Positions 36,601-44,762 of a stretch of 64,000 nt of DNA are shown here, one piece after another. Position 1 is the first letter of the stretch. Every line of letters starts with the position of its first letter. Made by a program: the position numbers and the translations under genes. The DNA comes from Saprospiraceae bacterium (GTDB taxonomy: Bacteria > Bacteroidota > Bacteroidia > Chitinophagales > Saprospiraceae): positions 45,902 to 109,901 of the forward strand of contig JAHDGJ010000013.1 of NCBI GenBank assembly GCA_020627705.1. Direction: 5' to 3'. The notes below the pieces were generated by a model. That model saw only the letters and a list, made by a program, of their open reading frames with translations, was not told the DNA's origin and searched no databases.

Positions 36601-37614
36601 GCCTTCAATTGTAAAGCGTCAATAGATACTTTGCAAATACTAGCCATTAATGCCCCATTAGAAGTAGATGTAGACATCGAGCAAAATAATTTGTGCTTTA
36701 ATGATTCGATTGGGATAATATCAAGCATCACTAATTCTGATAGGTTTCCTTTAGATTTCAATTGGAATTCTGGGACGCAAAATATTCGAGCCCAAAATGT
36801 TGACACCTTATACAATCTGCCCAATGGGACATATAATGTTACAATCACAGATGACGAAGGATGTGTTGGTGTTTCGAGCTTTCTGAACATTTTCAGTCCA
36901 GATCGATTAGAATACGCCGTGGTGAGCCTAAAAGACGTACTCTGCTATCAAGATAGTACAGGAGAAATCGTACTTGGTCTAACAGGCGGTGTACAGCCAT
37001 ATCAAGTCTCCTGGAACTCTGGGCATATCGGTAATGCTATCAGTGGCATCCCTGCAGGTAATTATTCTTTTGAAGTTTTAGATTCTAACCAATGCAAAAT
37101 TATTGGAAATTTGATCGAGATCAGTCAACCGGACTCCTTGACATTAGATGCTGATATTATAAACGACAGCAATGGACAAGGCATTGGGCAGATAAGCATT
37201 AATATGGATGGTGGCGTCCCATTTTATTTTTATACCTGGAGTGAAAACGCAAATACCCTCAACGATAATATTGCTGACATGCTTACCACGGGGACATATC
37301 TACTCAACGTCAAGGATGCCAATGATTGCAGTATTGACACAAGTTTTTTTGTGGATAACATAACTTCTCTTGACAAGATTTTACTTGATGATTTAAATAT
37401 TTATCACAACCACCAAGGACAGTGTTTGGAATTTCAACTGCCCGAAAAAGCAGTTGTCAAAATAGTAGATCAATCAGGACGACTGGTAGAAAACTATACC
37501 TTGCAAGCTGGGCCTCACACCTTGTCCCTGATGGATTATTCCACAGGAATCCATTTTGTACATGTATCTATAAGAGAAAAAAGCTTGACCAAAAAGATTA
37601 TTATCCTGAATTAA
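33646..37614 (+). CDS. Giant T9SS-secreted SprB-repeat adhesin-like protein
   Basis: This 1322-residue protein has, in order, a signal peptide, an FnIII-like domain (about 22-112), a proprotein-convertase P-domain-like sandwich (about 120-270: WPQDLIINLSSPNGK ... GIWTLEICD), a second FnIII-like domain (about 275-365), a MAM-like jelly roll (about 370-540), a MopE-type metal-binding motif (about 545-612: DSDLDGFG ... DCNDEDPNINPEA ... DENCNGNSDD), eight SprB repeats (about 622-1238) and a C-terminal sorting domain. SprB is the cell-surface gliding adhesin of Flavobacterium; this shorter protein likely acts as an adhesin or extracellular matrix protein. It is probably co-transcribed with the protease upstream. 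Confidence 0.88.
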   Translation: MKHLLPLIIFLCLSAKAKSTISCNEPILQNFGLITSTSAEINFIDVNGGQAESWQIELVTQGSNPTGSPTHVDIESNNYTISQLSPGMEYSIYLRAVCDKGPSDWNGPYAFFTNFTNGESCIIDIGIKDESCTNFYIEVSDLSSNELGNNIFVEEIKLAIEHTWPQDLIINLSSPNGKTVLLSERNGTNSDHYGDPFNTDCINSLNFNNKACLTVDEILPPLIGTFKPEGDINKYLDGSDPNGIWTLEICDEAKPDVGRLKFVDIEFSEEICPVPSVFVAKNIDDTQAQIQWSPPFNCLFLEAVWGELGFDPNAASVFTIGCQSGEFTISNLQANTTYEVFVKSKCNLSDSPFSCSIVFTTECMASTDRLNFDDKDLCQTSCLEDCTILGNWNNSLSDDQDWLVHQGETPTTFTGPENDAFEFGNYIYIENAPTVCDSGAVAQLLSKCIEIETNNTECAKLKFAYHMFGLGINTLELKLSENQGQHWITIFEKNGSQSQEWLFEEIDLFPYAGRQILLSFEAFSGSAEGDIALDQIELFGAHFINDGELFYVDSDLDGFGSSDSLRYCGLRYPGISQNNLDCNDEDPNINPEALELPCNLIDENCNGNSDDSMQTNPVIYTIENIQNESCLGSSDGTISLSFSQGSPPYDILWNNGLSGDDISGLGKGVYFATVTDGTGCKTLVDFIEIDANTELQVFSSMVIPPSCPGKSDGQMAFNVTGGMPPYSFFWNNLSQDSVAQNLSEGSYSVVITDVNGCQIETSEIVLDAPEAIQAGVQFKTDIDCFGDSTAQIALGFTEANFPVDVIWNTGDSGTSVSNLGAGIYACTITDTEGCQLTLSDIEITQNDSLRIFVEGIENVRCHGEADGKIEITVIGGDDPYAYSWSNGAFTEDLFNIPKGSYALTLTDFKGCKYVLDTLWVTEPDPIQINLDSIEMIACPFSNNGEITLEAFGGTAPYSYFWDHTDVDTNALVDLESGTYSLNIIDAFNCKASIDTLQILAINAPLEVDVDIEQNNLCFNDSIGIISSITNSDRFPLDFNWNSGTQNIRAQNVDTLYNLPNGTYNVTITDDEGCVGVSSFLNIFSPDRLEYAVVSLKDVLCYQDSTGEIVLGLTGGVQPYQVSWNSGHIGNAISGIPAGNYSFEVLDSNQCKIIGNLIEISQPDSLTLDADIINDSNGQGIGQISINMDGGVPFYFYTWSENANTLNDNIADMLTTGTYLLNVKDANDCSIDTSFFVDNITSLDKILLDDLNIYHNHQGQCLEFQLPEKAVVKIVDQSGRLVENYTLQAGPHTLSLMDYSTGIHFVHVSIREKSLTKKIIILN
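35509..37359 (+). repeat. Eight SprB-type repeats within the adhesin gene
   Basis: These are eight protein repeats of about 76-83 residues. Each has a C-x-x-x-[SD]-x-G start, a PPY/PY-x-W-[NS] core, a [GS]-x-Y-x-[VL]-x-[IV]-x-D turn and a closing GC/QC, for example SCPGKSDGQMAF ... DVNGC. The copies have diverged, so they are old. Repeat 8 has lost the first cysteine. Confidence 0.85.
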
Positions 37615-37637
37615 TCAAAAGGATTGGTCTTCGGGTT

Positions 37638-39629
37638 TTAGAACAACGAGAGCTTGAATGTCGTCCTACGATTGGCTTGATGTTGTTCCTCCGTGCATTC
37701 CGTACATTCGCACTTTTCCAAAAGTTTTAATTCTCCAAAACCTTTTGCTCTCAGTCTATTTGAATTAATTCCTTTAGAGATCATATAATTTACAGCCGCT
37801 TTGGCCCGACGATATGATAAGTCTTGGTTGTATGCATCATTACCCTGGCAATCCGTATGGGAGGCCAATTCTACTTTTAATTGAGGATTGGAATCTAAAA
37901 TTTCTTTTAACCGATTTAATGACGGTTTGGACTCTTCTCTGATATTGGATTTATCGAAATCATAGTAGATGTTTTCCATTACAAATTCCTTGTCTAGCTC
38001 TAGCTTATCCAAAGCAATTTCGACATTTATCGTAAAACTATTTTCTCCCTTTTTGGGTGTCACATTTTTTGAGGAGACCTTTTTGGTTGCATTGAGATAA
38101 TCCTTTTTTCTCACCGTTAACACATAGTCCGAATCTTTTTCAATTTTTTGAATAACCCGCCCCTGACTATCTGTGGTTAGCTCTTCATCGATTTCAAGAT
38201 TTTCGATTATAACATTGGCATTTATCAAGGCTTTTTTGGAGATAACTTTAGAGGTTGGATCATTTGGATTTTGATATTCATTGTACACCACTCTTATCGC
38301 TAAATACACATCAAAATCTGTTGGAACTTCAAGACTATCTTCAGCAATTTCATCTTCTTTTTCAGTTACAGATTTAGTTACGAATTTGAAAATTTGATCG
38401 TTTTGTGCTTCGTCGCGGCTACTAGTAAAATACCCTTCCTTTAACACATCTTTTCTTTTATTATTCTTCTTAATGATAAGGCCAAAATCATCCGCCCCAG
38501 AATTATAAGGTGCACGAAGATTTTGAGGCGGACTCCAAGAGCCATTGGACCTTAAATAGGTTTTAAAAATATCTAAACCACCTAAACCTGGTAAATAATC
38601 AGATGAAAAATAAATAGTGTCCTGATCTGCAGTCGGAAACTTCTCATTTCCATCTGTATTGATAGATTCTGGCATCGGAAATGCCATGGACCAACCGTCT
38701 TCAACTCTTTCGGAATAATATAAATCATAGGTTTCAGAACCATCTGGGTCCTTTACGGTAAAAACCATCACAGAATCAGATTCGATCAAAGCTGGGTGAC
38801 CATAATTGGTAAATTCGTTTTCGAAAGAAACCACCGCTGGTTCTGACCAGGAGTCATTTACCCTTTGGCTCTTCATAATTTTACAATATTGATCCTCTTG
38901 GTCTTCATTGTCCGAGAAGCATCTGGTAAAATAAGCTTCATTCAAGTCTTGAGTAAAAACTAATGTAGCATCATTGGCATCCGAATTAATGGTTTGATCA
39001 AAATATCGCACCTCTCCCCCCTTTTCAGATTGGATATAGAGATCACTAAATGCATTCCCTGTCCATTCGTATTGATCTTTGGATCTGTCACCATATCGAT
39101 CCGAAGAAAATACGATAAACTCATCCCCATAAAAGGATGGAGAATAATCGGAATATTCTGAATTTCCACCAAACGAACTCAACTCAACGGTCATTCCTTT
39201 TGGCAATATCAACCATTGCTGTGCTTGCTTACAAATATTTAATTCGCGTTCAACCAAAGGATCCCGTCCGTATTTCTTTTGAATTTTTTGAAACGTCTCA
39301 TACGCATCCTTGTAACGTTCTTCCCTTTTAAGAGCAAAAGCCATTTCGGATAGTGCAGGATTTTGGTAAGAGATGGAAACTGATTTTTGAAACCAACGCA
39401 GCGCATTAGAATTTTGGTTCATAAAGTGATAAGATCTACCCATCAACAACGCTATTCTCGCTTTACGTTCTTGGTTTTTTTCTGATTCAAATTCTTCTTC
39501 AAAAAAATCTATTGCCAAGGCGTAACGCTTACTGTCATAAGCAGTTTGACCATTATTCAATTTTTTGGTATAGCTACAAGAGTATACTAATACCACAAAC
39601 ACCAACATTGCATATTGCGACAATCTCAT
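37638..39629 (-). CDS. PorE-like OmpA-family lipoprotein (T9SS-associated)
   Basis: The ATG at 39629 is used: it gives a lipobox (VYSC, C18) and excludes 28 codons that run through the secDF terminator. The 663 residues contain TPRs (about 22-140), a PD40 propeller (about 150-420; IYFSSDYLPGLGGLDIFKTY), a carboxypeptidase-regulatory-like domain (about 460-545) and an OmpA peptidoglycan-binding domain (about 560-663; IYYDFDKSNIREES, LASHTDCQGNDAYN, LSYRRAKAAVNYM, NRRTTFKL). This is the architecture of PorE, which tethers the T9SS outer-membrane parts to peptidoglycan. Other TPR/PD40/OmpA paralogues exist, so PorE identity is likely but not proven. Confidence 0.85.
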   Translation of the reverse strand: MRLSQYAMLVFVVLVYSCSYTKKLNNGQTAYDSKRYALAIDFFEEEFESEKNQERKARIALLMGRSYHFMNQNSNALRWFQKSVSISYQNPALSEMAFALKREERYKDAYETFQKIQKKYGRDPLVERELNICKQAQQWLILPKGMTVELSSFGGNSEYSDYSPSFYGDEFIVFSSDRYGDRSKDQYEWTGNAFSDLYIQSEKGGEVRYFDQTINSDANDATLVFTQDLNEAYFTRCFSDNEDQEDQYCKIMKSQRVNDSWSEPAVVSFENEFTNYGHPALIESDSVMVFTVKDPDGSETYDLYYSERVEDGWSMAFPMPESINTDGNEKFPTADQDTIYFSSDYLPGLGGLDIFKTYLRSNGSWSPPQNLRAPYNSGADDFGLIIKKNNKRKDVLKEGYFTSSRDEAQNDQIFKFVTKSVTEKEDEIAEDSLEVPTDFDVYLAIRVVYNEYQNPNDPTSKVISKKALINANVIIENLEIDEELTTDSQGRVIQKIEKDSDYVLTVRKKDYLNATKKVSSKNVTPKKGENSFTINVEIALDKLELDKEFVMENIYYDFDKSNIREESKPSLNRLKEILDSNPQLKVELASHTDCQGNDAYNQDLSYRRAKAAVNYMISKGINSNRLRAKGFGELKLLEKCECTECTEEQHQANRRTTFKLSLF

Positions 39630-39688
39630 ATTCTCTAAAGCTTTAACGCGTACAATTGAGTTCAAATTATGGATAATACATGACGAAA

Positions 39689-39721
39689 AAAAGCCCACAG
39701 CGAAATTCACCATGGGCTTTT
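39689..39721 (-). terminator. Terminator of secDF
   Basis: On the minus strand AAAAGCCCA pairs with TGGGCTTTT around a 15-base loop and is followed by further T. It starts 25 bases after the secDF stop. It lies upstream of the PorE-like ATG at 39629, which supports the shorter start of that gene. Confidence 0.8.
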
Positions 39722-39745
39722 TAAATCTTTTGAAACTTTCTTTAT

Positions 39746-42700
39746 CTAAGCATTGGACTTCGCTCTTGTGAAAGTCTTCTTATCGCTTGCTTTAGATTTA
39801 GCTCTTCCCTTCAAATCGTCTGTTAAATCTCTCACAATCGGAGTTGCAACGAATATAGAAGAATAGGTACCTACTAGAATACCAATCAGAAGTGCAAAAG
39901 CAAAACCTTTGATTGATGTTCCACCAAACACAAACAAGATCGCTACCATTAGTAATGTCGTAAATGACGTAATGATCGTTCTTGAGAAGGTACTATTTAC
40001 CGCTCCGTTGATTACTTCATCTTTTGATTTGTTTGTATATATCCCAAGGTCTTCTCTAATTCTATCAAAAACCACCACTGTATCGTTTATGGAATAACCA
40101 ATCACAGTCAATATTGCAGCTATGAAAGGTTGATCAATTTCCATTGTCCATGGAACAATTCCCCAAAGCAATGAGAATATGGATAGAACAATAAGTGAAT
40201 CATGTAAAAGTGCAGCAACTGCACCCAAACTGTATTGCCACTTATTAAACCTTAAGAAGATGTATAGAAATATTAGGATCAATGCTAATCCACCTGCCCA
40301 GTAAGAACTCGTTTTAATGTCATCAGCAATTGTTGGCCCTACCTTACTTGAACTCACCACATGTACACCTGAAGTAGTTTCTGGTGATCTAAATTTCTCA
40401 AGGCTAATGGAACTTCCCGTCAAGGCAGTAATTCCTTTATGCAATTGAGAAATAACTTTCTCCGAAGCTTCATCATCAGCACTGTCGATAAGGTAATCCG
40501 TAACGATTTGATAGGTATTAGTTGTATTTACAGCCTTTACTACAGGACTAGTTTCTAGATATTCGGTAAGACCAGTACGCAACTCATCAGCATCGATATC
40601 TTTATCCAATTCTACAGTATACGAATACCCACCTTTAAAATCAACACCTAAATCAAACCCTCTTGTAAACATGGAAGCCAATCCCGCTACTATAATTAAA
40701 CCAGAAATAACGTAAGCAATTTTTCTTTTACCCAACCAATCAATATTCAAATTGGCAAAAGAGTTTTTGGACATACCAGTCCAAAACGTGAGTTCTCTTC
40801 CCTTTCCAGTCCACCACTCCATGATCAATCTGGTCAACAGAACTGCTGTAAATAAAGAAGAAACTACACCAATGATTAATACCACTGCAAATCCTTTGAT
40901 AGGCCCTAATCCGTAGTAAGCCAAAATACCGGCTACCAATAAGGTGGTCACGTTGGCATCTATAATTGCTGAGTATGAATTTTTAAATCCATCGGAGATT
41001 GCGGCCAAATTGGATTTACCAGCTCTGAGCTCTTCTCTAACTCTTTCGTAAATAATTACGTTGGCATCAACGGCCATACCGATGGTCAAAATGATACCTG
41101 CAAATCCTGGTAATGTCAACACCGTTCCAAACGAAGCCAACGCACCAAATATGAAAAGCATGTTTGCAAATAGTGCAATGATCGATACAATACCTGATCC
41201 TCCGTAGTAAAAGATCATAAACAACAGCACCAAGCCAAATCCTACGAGCATAGACCACATGGAAGAATTGATGTTTTTCTGTCCTAAAGAAGGTCCAACA
41301 GTATTAGATTGAATAATTTTTAATTCTGCTGGCAATTTACCTACTTCCAAGATTTGAGCTAGATCCATAGCCTCTCTGGTTGTAAAATCACCCGAAATGG
41401 CTGTATTACCTCCAGTAATTGGATTCTGAACCCTAGGAGCAGAAACGACTTCATCATCTAGCGCAATGGCTACAATTCTATTTCCTTGGTTTGATGCTCT
41501 GGTTGTCATCTCAGCCCATTTACGCGCTCCATCAGGCTTCATTAAAAGAGTTACTTGAATTTCTCCTGTTGTCGGATCTGGCCCTTGAGAAGCCTCTTTA
41601 ATAACATCTCCTTCGATAGGAGCAGATCTAGTACCTGGTAAGGTTTTAACCATATAAAGTTCATAAGTCCCTAATCCCTCTTTAGTTTCAGGATCTTCTG
41701 ACTCTTTAGCACCCCATAAAAATTTTGAATTGGAAGGAAACAATGCTTTGATGTTTGGTTCATTAAGCATATTCATTACTGCCTCCTTGTCTTCTTCGTT
41801 GGCAATTCCCATCACTGGTCTCCAAAGGTTGCCCGGATTCAAAGTAAACTTAGAAAATAATGGACCTAGATTCGCTTGGAAATCCTGAATCTCTTGGATC
41901 TCCATTGTAGAATCGATAAGATCTCCAGTTATGGAATCAAACACGGGAACATATACTGTATCCATTACTGTTTGCGTCGTCTCTTCTTGTCCACTTTCGG
42001 CTTTAAGGCGTCTTTCTGCCTCTAAAAAGGAAGCAGCAATGCCTTGGTCGCTTATTTCGTAAGCATCCCAAAATTCGAGCTTTGCACTCGCTTTTAGAAA
42101 CTTCTCAGCCCTTTTGAAATTATCCATACCTGGCAACTCCACCAAAATCAAATCTCTACTTGGATCCAAAGTTACGTTTGGCTGAACTACTCCTACCTTA
42201 TCAATTCTTTTCTTTAATCTTTCGAAAGTATTCTGTACGGTTTCGTCTACCTTACTTCTCAACAGACGAATGACTTCACCGTCAGTCGTTTCGATGTTGA
42301 TTTCATCTCTTAAAGAAGGGTTCTTCAAGAAGATCTTAGACAACTTTTTACCAGAATTTAACTTAGCGAATTCTTGAAAGAATAAGGCGACAAAATCAGA
42401 TTGTGAATTTTGTTGTGCTAGCACTGCATTATCCAACGCTAAATTGAACGACTCATCTTTATTTTCTCCAGACAAAGCGTAAAGTAACTTTTTAACCTTT
42501 ACTTGAAGCACAGCACTCATTCCACCCTTCAAATCCAGTCCAAGTGCTATCTGATTTCTTTTCAGTTCTTCATATGTATAATCCTGAATTAGAGGAATGG
42601 AAAATACTTTTTCATCTGATATAGAATCTAAGTACGCTGTTTGCGCTTCCTTGAATCTAAACGCCTTTTCATCTCCATCAAATCCTGCAGAAATTGCTTC

Positions 42701-42817
42701 TGCATGATCACGAGCATTGGCCTCAACACGATTGGTTGGAACCATATATAGAAACTGTACCGCAGTCACGATTATCAGGAGTACTAGAAACAGTTTTATA
42801 AGACCTTTTCCTTGCAT
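39746..42817 (-). CDS. secDF: Fused protein-export membrane protein SecDF
   Basis: This 1023-residue fusion of SecD and SecF uses proton flow to help SecYEG release exported proteins. The SecD half has GLDLKGGMSAVLQVKV near the first helix, a P1 domain with a variable insert, and PGFAGIILTIGMAVDANVIIYERVREEL. The SecF half begins at about residue 690 with FDLGVDFKGGYSYTVEL and has VIGYSINDTVVVFDRIRE. The fused form is the rule in Bacteroidota. The ATG at 42817 is chosen because a -7 promoter box lies within the 18 extra codons of the longer frame. Confidence 0.96.
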   Translation of the reverse strand: MQGKGLIKLFLVLLIIVTAVQFLYMVPTNRVEANARDHAEAISAGFDGDEKAFRFKEAQTAYLDSISDEKVFSIPLIQDYTYEELKRNQIALGLDLKGGMSAVLQVKVKKLLYALSGENKDESFNLALDNAVLAQQNSQSDFVALFFQEFAKLNSGKKLSKIFLKNPSLRDEINIETTDGEVIRLLRSKVDETVQNTFERLKKRIDKVGVVQPNVTLDPSRDLILVELPGMDNFKRAEKFLKASAKLEFWDAYEISDQGIAASFLEAERRLKAESGQEETTQTVMDTVYVPVFDSITGDLIDSTMEIQEIQDFQANLGPLFSKFTLNPGNLWRPVMGIANEEDKEAVMNMLNEPNIKALFPSNSKFLWGAKESEDPETKEGLGTYELYMVKTLPGTRSAPIEGDVIKEASQGPDPTTGEIQVTLLMKPDGARKWAEMTTRASNQGNRIVAIALDDEVVSAPRVQNPITGGNTAISGDFTTREAMDLAQILEVGKLPAELKIIQSNTVGPSLGQKNINSSMWSMLVGFGLVLLFMIFYYGGSGIVSIIALFANMLFIFGALASFGTVLTLPGFAGIILTIGMAVDANVIIYERVREELRAGKSNLAAISDGFKNSYSAIIDANVTTLLVAGILAYYGLGPIKGFAVVLIIGVVSSLFTAVLLTRLIMEWWTGKGRELTFWTGMSKNSFANLNIDWLGKRKIAYVISGLIIVAGLASMFTRGFDLGVDFKGGYSYTVELDKDIDADELRTGLTEYLETSPVVKAVNTTNTYQIVTDYLIDSADDEASEKVISQLHKGITALTGSSISLEKFRSPETTSGVHVVSSSKVGPTIADDIKTSSYWAGGLALILIFLYIFLRFNKWQYSLGAVAALLHDSLIVLSIFSLLWGIVPWTMEIDQPFIAAILTVIGYSINDTVVVFDRIREDLGIYTNKSKDEVINGAVNSTFSRTIITSFTTLLMVAILFVFGGTSIKGFAFALLIGILVGTYSSIFVATPIVRDLTDDLKGRAKSKASDKKTFTRAKSNA

Positions 42818-42852
42818 TATTTGGTCGATTTTAATTTTCGAGAAAAACGCCG

Positions 42853-42860
42853 CAAATATA
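42853..42860 (-). promoter_or_regulatory. -7 box for secDF
   Basis: The minus strand reads TATATTTG (TAnnTTTG), 35 bases before the chosen ATG at 42817. A transcript starting just after it could not include the alternative upstream start at 42871. Confidence 0.4.
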
Positions 42861-43016
42861 CTGATTTTCATCAGGTAAAGACCATGTTTGCGATGTTTTC
42901 GGGTATAAGATTACAAAAGTACATATTATAGAAAATTTAATATGACTTTAAGAGAACTTTCTTTACGTATTTTTACGTAGTAATTACCTAACCTTTAAAA
43001 ACAAAAATCAAGTTTA

Positions 43017-43478
43017 ATGGGATTATTTAATTTTTTAAGAAACGTTGGCAGAAAAGATATTGCCGAGGTTAAGGAGACAGAAGCTGCTGATTTAGCGGCT
43101 GCAAATGCAAGAAAAGCTGGACTTCTCGAAGACATTTTAGTTAGTTCTGGTTTAAATGTGGAAAATCTATCTGTAGATTTTGACGATGCTACTGTTACCC
43201 TTTATGGTCAAACTGATTCCCTTGAGGATAAGGAAAAGTTAATTTTAATTGCAGGTAATGTAGAAGGAGTTGGAGCTGTTGACGACAGAATTTCGGTCGT
43301 TACACCTCCTCAATCAACATTCCATGAAGTCCAATCCGGCGAAAGCCTTTCAAAAATTGCGAAAAAGTATTACGGTGATCCTATGAAATACATGACAATT
43401 TTTGAGGCAAATCAACCAATGTTGAGTGATCCGGACAAAATTTTCGTGGGACAGAAATTGAGAATCCCCAATGTATAA
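43017..43478 (+). CDS. BON-LysM protein (Kbp/YgaU-like)
   Basis: This 153-residue protein with no signal peptide has a short N-terminal amphipathic segment, a BON domain at about 30-98 (NVENLSVDFDDATVTLYGQTDSLEDKEKLILIAGNVEGVGAVDDRI) and a C-terminal LysM at about 103-152 (HEVQSGESLSKIAKKYYGDPMKY ... LRIPNV). The layout and size match E. coli Kbp (YgaU), a cytoplasmic potassium-binding protein. Peptidoglycan binding is less likely without export. It is divergent from secDF. Confidence 0.88.
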   Translation: MGLFNFLRNVGRKDIAEVKETEAADLAAANARKAGLLEDILVSSGLNVENLSVDFDDATVTLYGQTDSLEDKEKLILIAGNVEGVGAVDDRISVVTPPQSTFHEVQSGESLSKIAKKYYGDPMKYMTIFEANQPMLSDPDKIFVGQKLRIPNV

Positions 43479-43481
43479 ATA

Positions 43482-43513
43482 AAAAAAGGAGCACTTAGGT
43501 GCTCCTTTTTTTT
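43482..43513. terminator. Bidirectional terminator after the BON-LysM gene
   Basis: A perfect 7-bp GC-rich stem GGAGCAC/GTGCTCC with a TTAG loop is flanked by A-run and T-run on both sides (AAAAAA ... TTTTTTTT). It serves the BON-LysM gene and, on the minus strand, the DUF547 lipoprotein gene ending at 43551. Confidence 0.9.
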
Positions 43514-43550
43514 ATTTATTTGAAAAACATATAGAACCCAATAGTCCTTT

Positions 43551-44744
43551 CTATTCCTGAGTATTGAGCTCCCAATTGTATGGTTGGAATGCAATTGACT
43601 TAATTTCTGTATCCACATATCTAGACAAATAGCTTTTTAAATCTCCAAAATCTTCTTTGTACCATTCAAATATTTTAGAAACTTTGGCTTTGCCTTTGGC
43701 AAACGAATTATACTTTGGGTTACTAATAAATTGCTTTGTCGCCATTTCTAGCTGCCCTTCTATTTTGTCTTCTTGCCATGCTTCATTTAACAAAGGAGGA
43801 CAAGAGGCAGCAGCACAATTCACCGCAAAGTGAATTCTTGGCTCATTAAATTTTGCCCTCATTATTTTATGCTCTATATCGTTTAAGCTATAAGTTTTAT
43901 TTTTTTGAACGATCCATTTGTGATCCCAAGGACTTCCCTCATGTGTTTCTTTGATACTTGATAAAGGATAATTGTTTACGATCAACTTAATGGTGTAGGC
44001 GTTGTATAAATTAATCCAATAGGCCAATTCTTTGTTTTTTGACCATTCCGTTGATGGTGTATTCTTATTCAGTAAGGCTAAATAAGCATCCAAACGATTT
44101 TCTTCCTTTACAAAATTCGAGTAATTCACTAATCCGTCACCATCTACCCACAATTGGAGCATTTTATCCCAATCTTCATGGATACTGATCAGATTATTTT
44201 CTACAACGGGCACCTTATTTAGAACGCTTTCCTTTTCAATGGTTTCCTCTTCAATAAGGTCTAGATCTTTTTTACTGCCTTGATGCTCTAGAGCGTCTTC
44301 GATTTCAGACAGTGACGCTATATCCTCTTTAGGACTATCCTTTCCTTTCAATTCTGTATTGATGATGTTTTCTGCGGGTTCCTCTTTGTCCTTTATATTA
44401 ATTGACTCTTTGAGATCTTTATTCATCTCTTGAATAGTCTCTTGGGTTTTTATTGTTTCTACATTTGGCTCACTTACAATCTGTTCGGGTATTTCTTTTG
44501 TTGCCTCTTTTGACGTTTCCAATAGCGGTTCCCTTGCGCCAGTCGTATTAATTTGACTATCAGAGTTATTGACAAGGGTTTGTGAATCTTGCGATGAAAC
44601 CATAACATTTATGGTATCATTTAAGCCTACTCTTGTCTTAGAAAAAAACTGTTCCTTATCTTTTATCGATTGATCTGATTTGCATGAGGAATACAAACAA
44701 ACCACAAGACACAAACCAAAGCACTTTGATCTTAAGAAAATCAT
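43551..44744 (-). CDS. DUF547 lipoprotein with a long acidic N-terminal linker
   Basis: This 397-residue protein has a lipobox YSSC (C21), then about 160 residues of low complexity dominated by Glu, Lys, Ser, Asn and Thr (disordered spacer), then a DUF547 domain at about 190-390: LVNYSNFVKEENRLDAYLALL, KELAYWINLYNAYTIKLIV, RIHFAVNCAAASCPPLL and WYKEDFG. DUF547 has a papain-like/transglutaminase-like look, with Cys in NCAAASCP, but no activity has been established. It is last in the receptor-DUF4249-DUF547 unit, 18 bases after the DUF4249 gene. The spacer would let the domain reach away from the membrane. Confidence 0.85.
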   Translation of the reverse strand: MIFLRSKCFGLCLVVCLYSSCKSDQSIKDKEQFFSKTRVGLNDTINVMVSSQDSQTLVNNSDSQINTTGAREPLLETSKEATKEIPEQIVSEPNVETIKTQETIQEMNKDLKESINIKDKEEPAENIINTELKGKDSPKEDIASLSEIEDALEHQGSKKDLDLIEEETIEKESVLNKVPVVENNLISIHEDWDKMLQLWVDGDGLVNYSNFVKEENRLDAYLALLNKNTPSTEWSKNKELAYWINLYNAYTIKLIVNNYPLSSIKETHEGSPWDHKWIVQKNKTYSLNDIEHKIMRAKFNEPRIHFAVNCAAASCPPLLNEAWQEDKIEGQLEMATKQFISNPKYNSFAKGKAKVSKIFEWYKEDFGDLKSYLSRYVDTEIKSIAFQPYNWELNTQE

Positions 44745-44762
44745 GTAAAAATTAAAATAAAC

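Noticed and set aside
35509..37359. Regular ~230-bp periodicity that could suggest a DNA-level repeat or CRISPR-like array
   Set aside because: The repeats are diverged coding units (SprB domains), with no identical direct repeats or spacers.
39630..39713. A 28-codon extension of the PorE-like gene
   Set aside because: It reads through the secDF terminator stem and hides a clear lipoprotein signal that starts at 39629.
42818..42871. An 18-codon extension of secDF
   Set aside because: A TATATTTG -7 box lies within it, and the shorter start gives the usual SecDF N-terminus.
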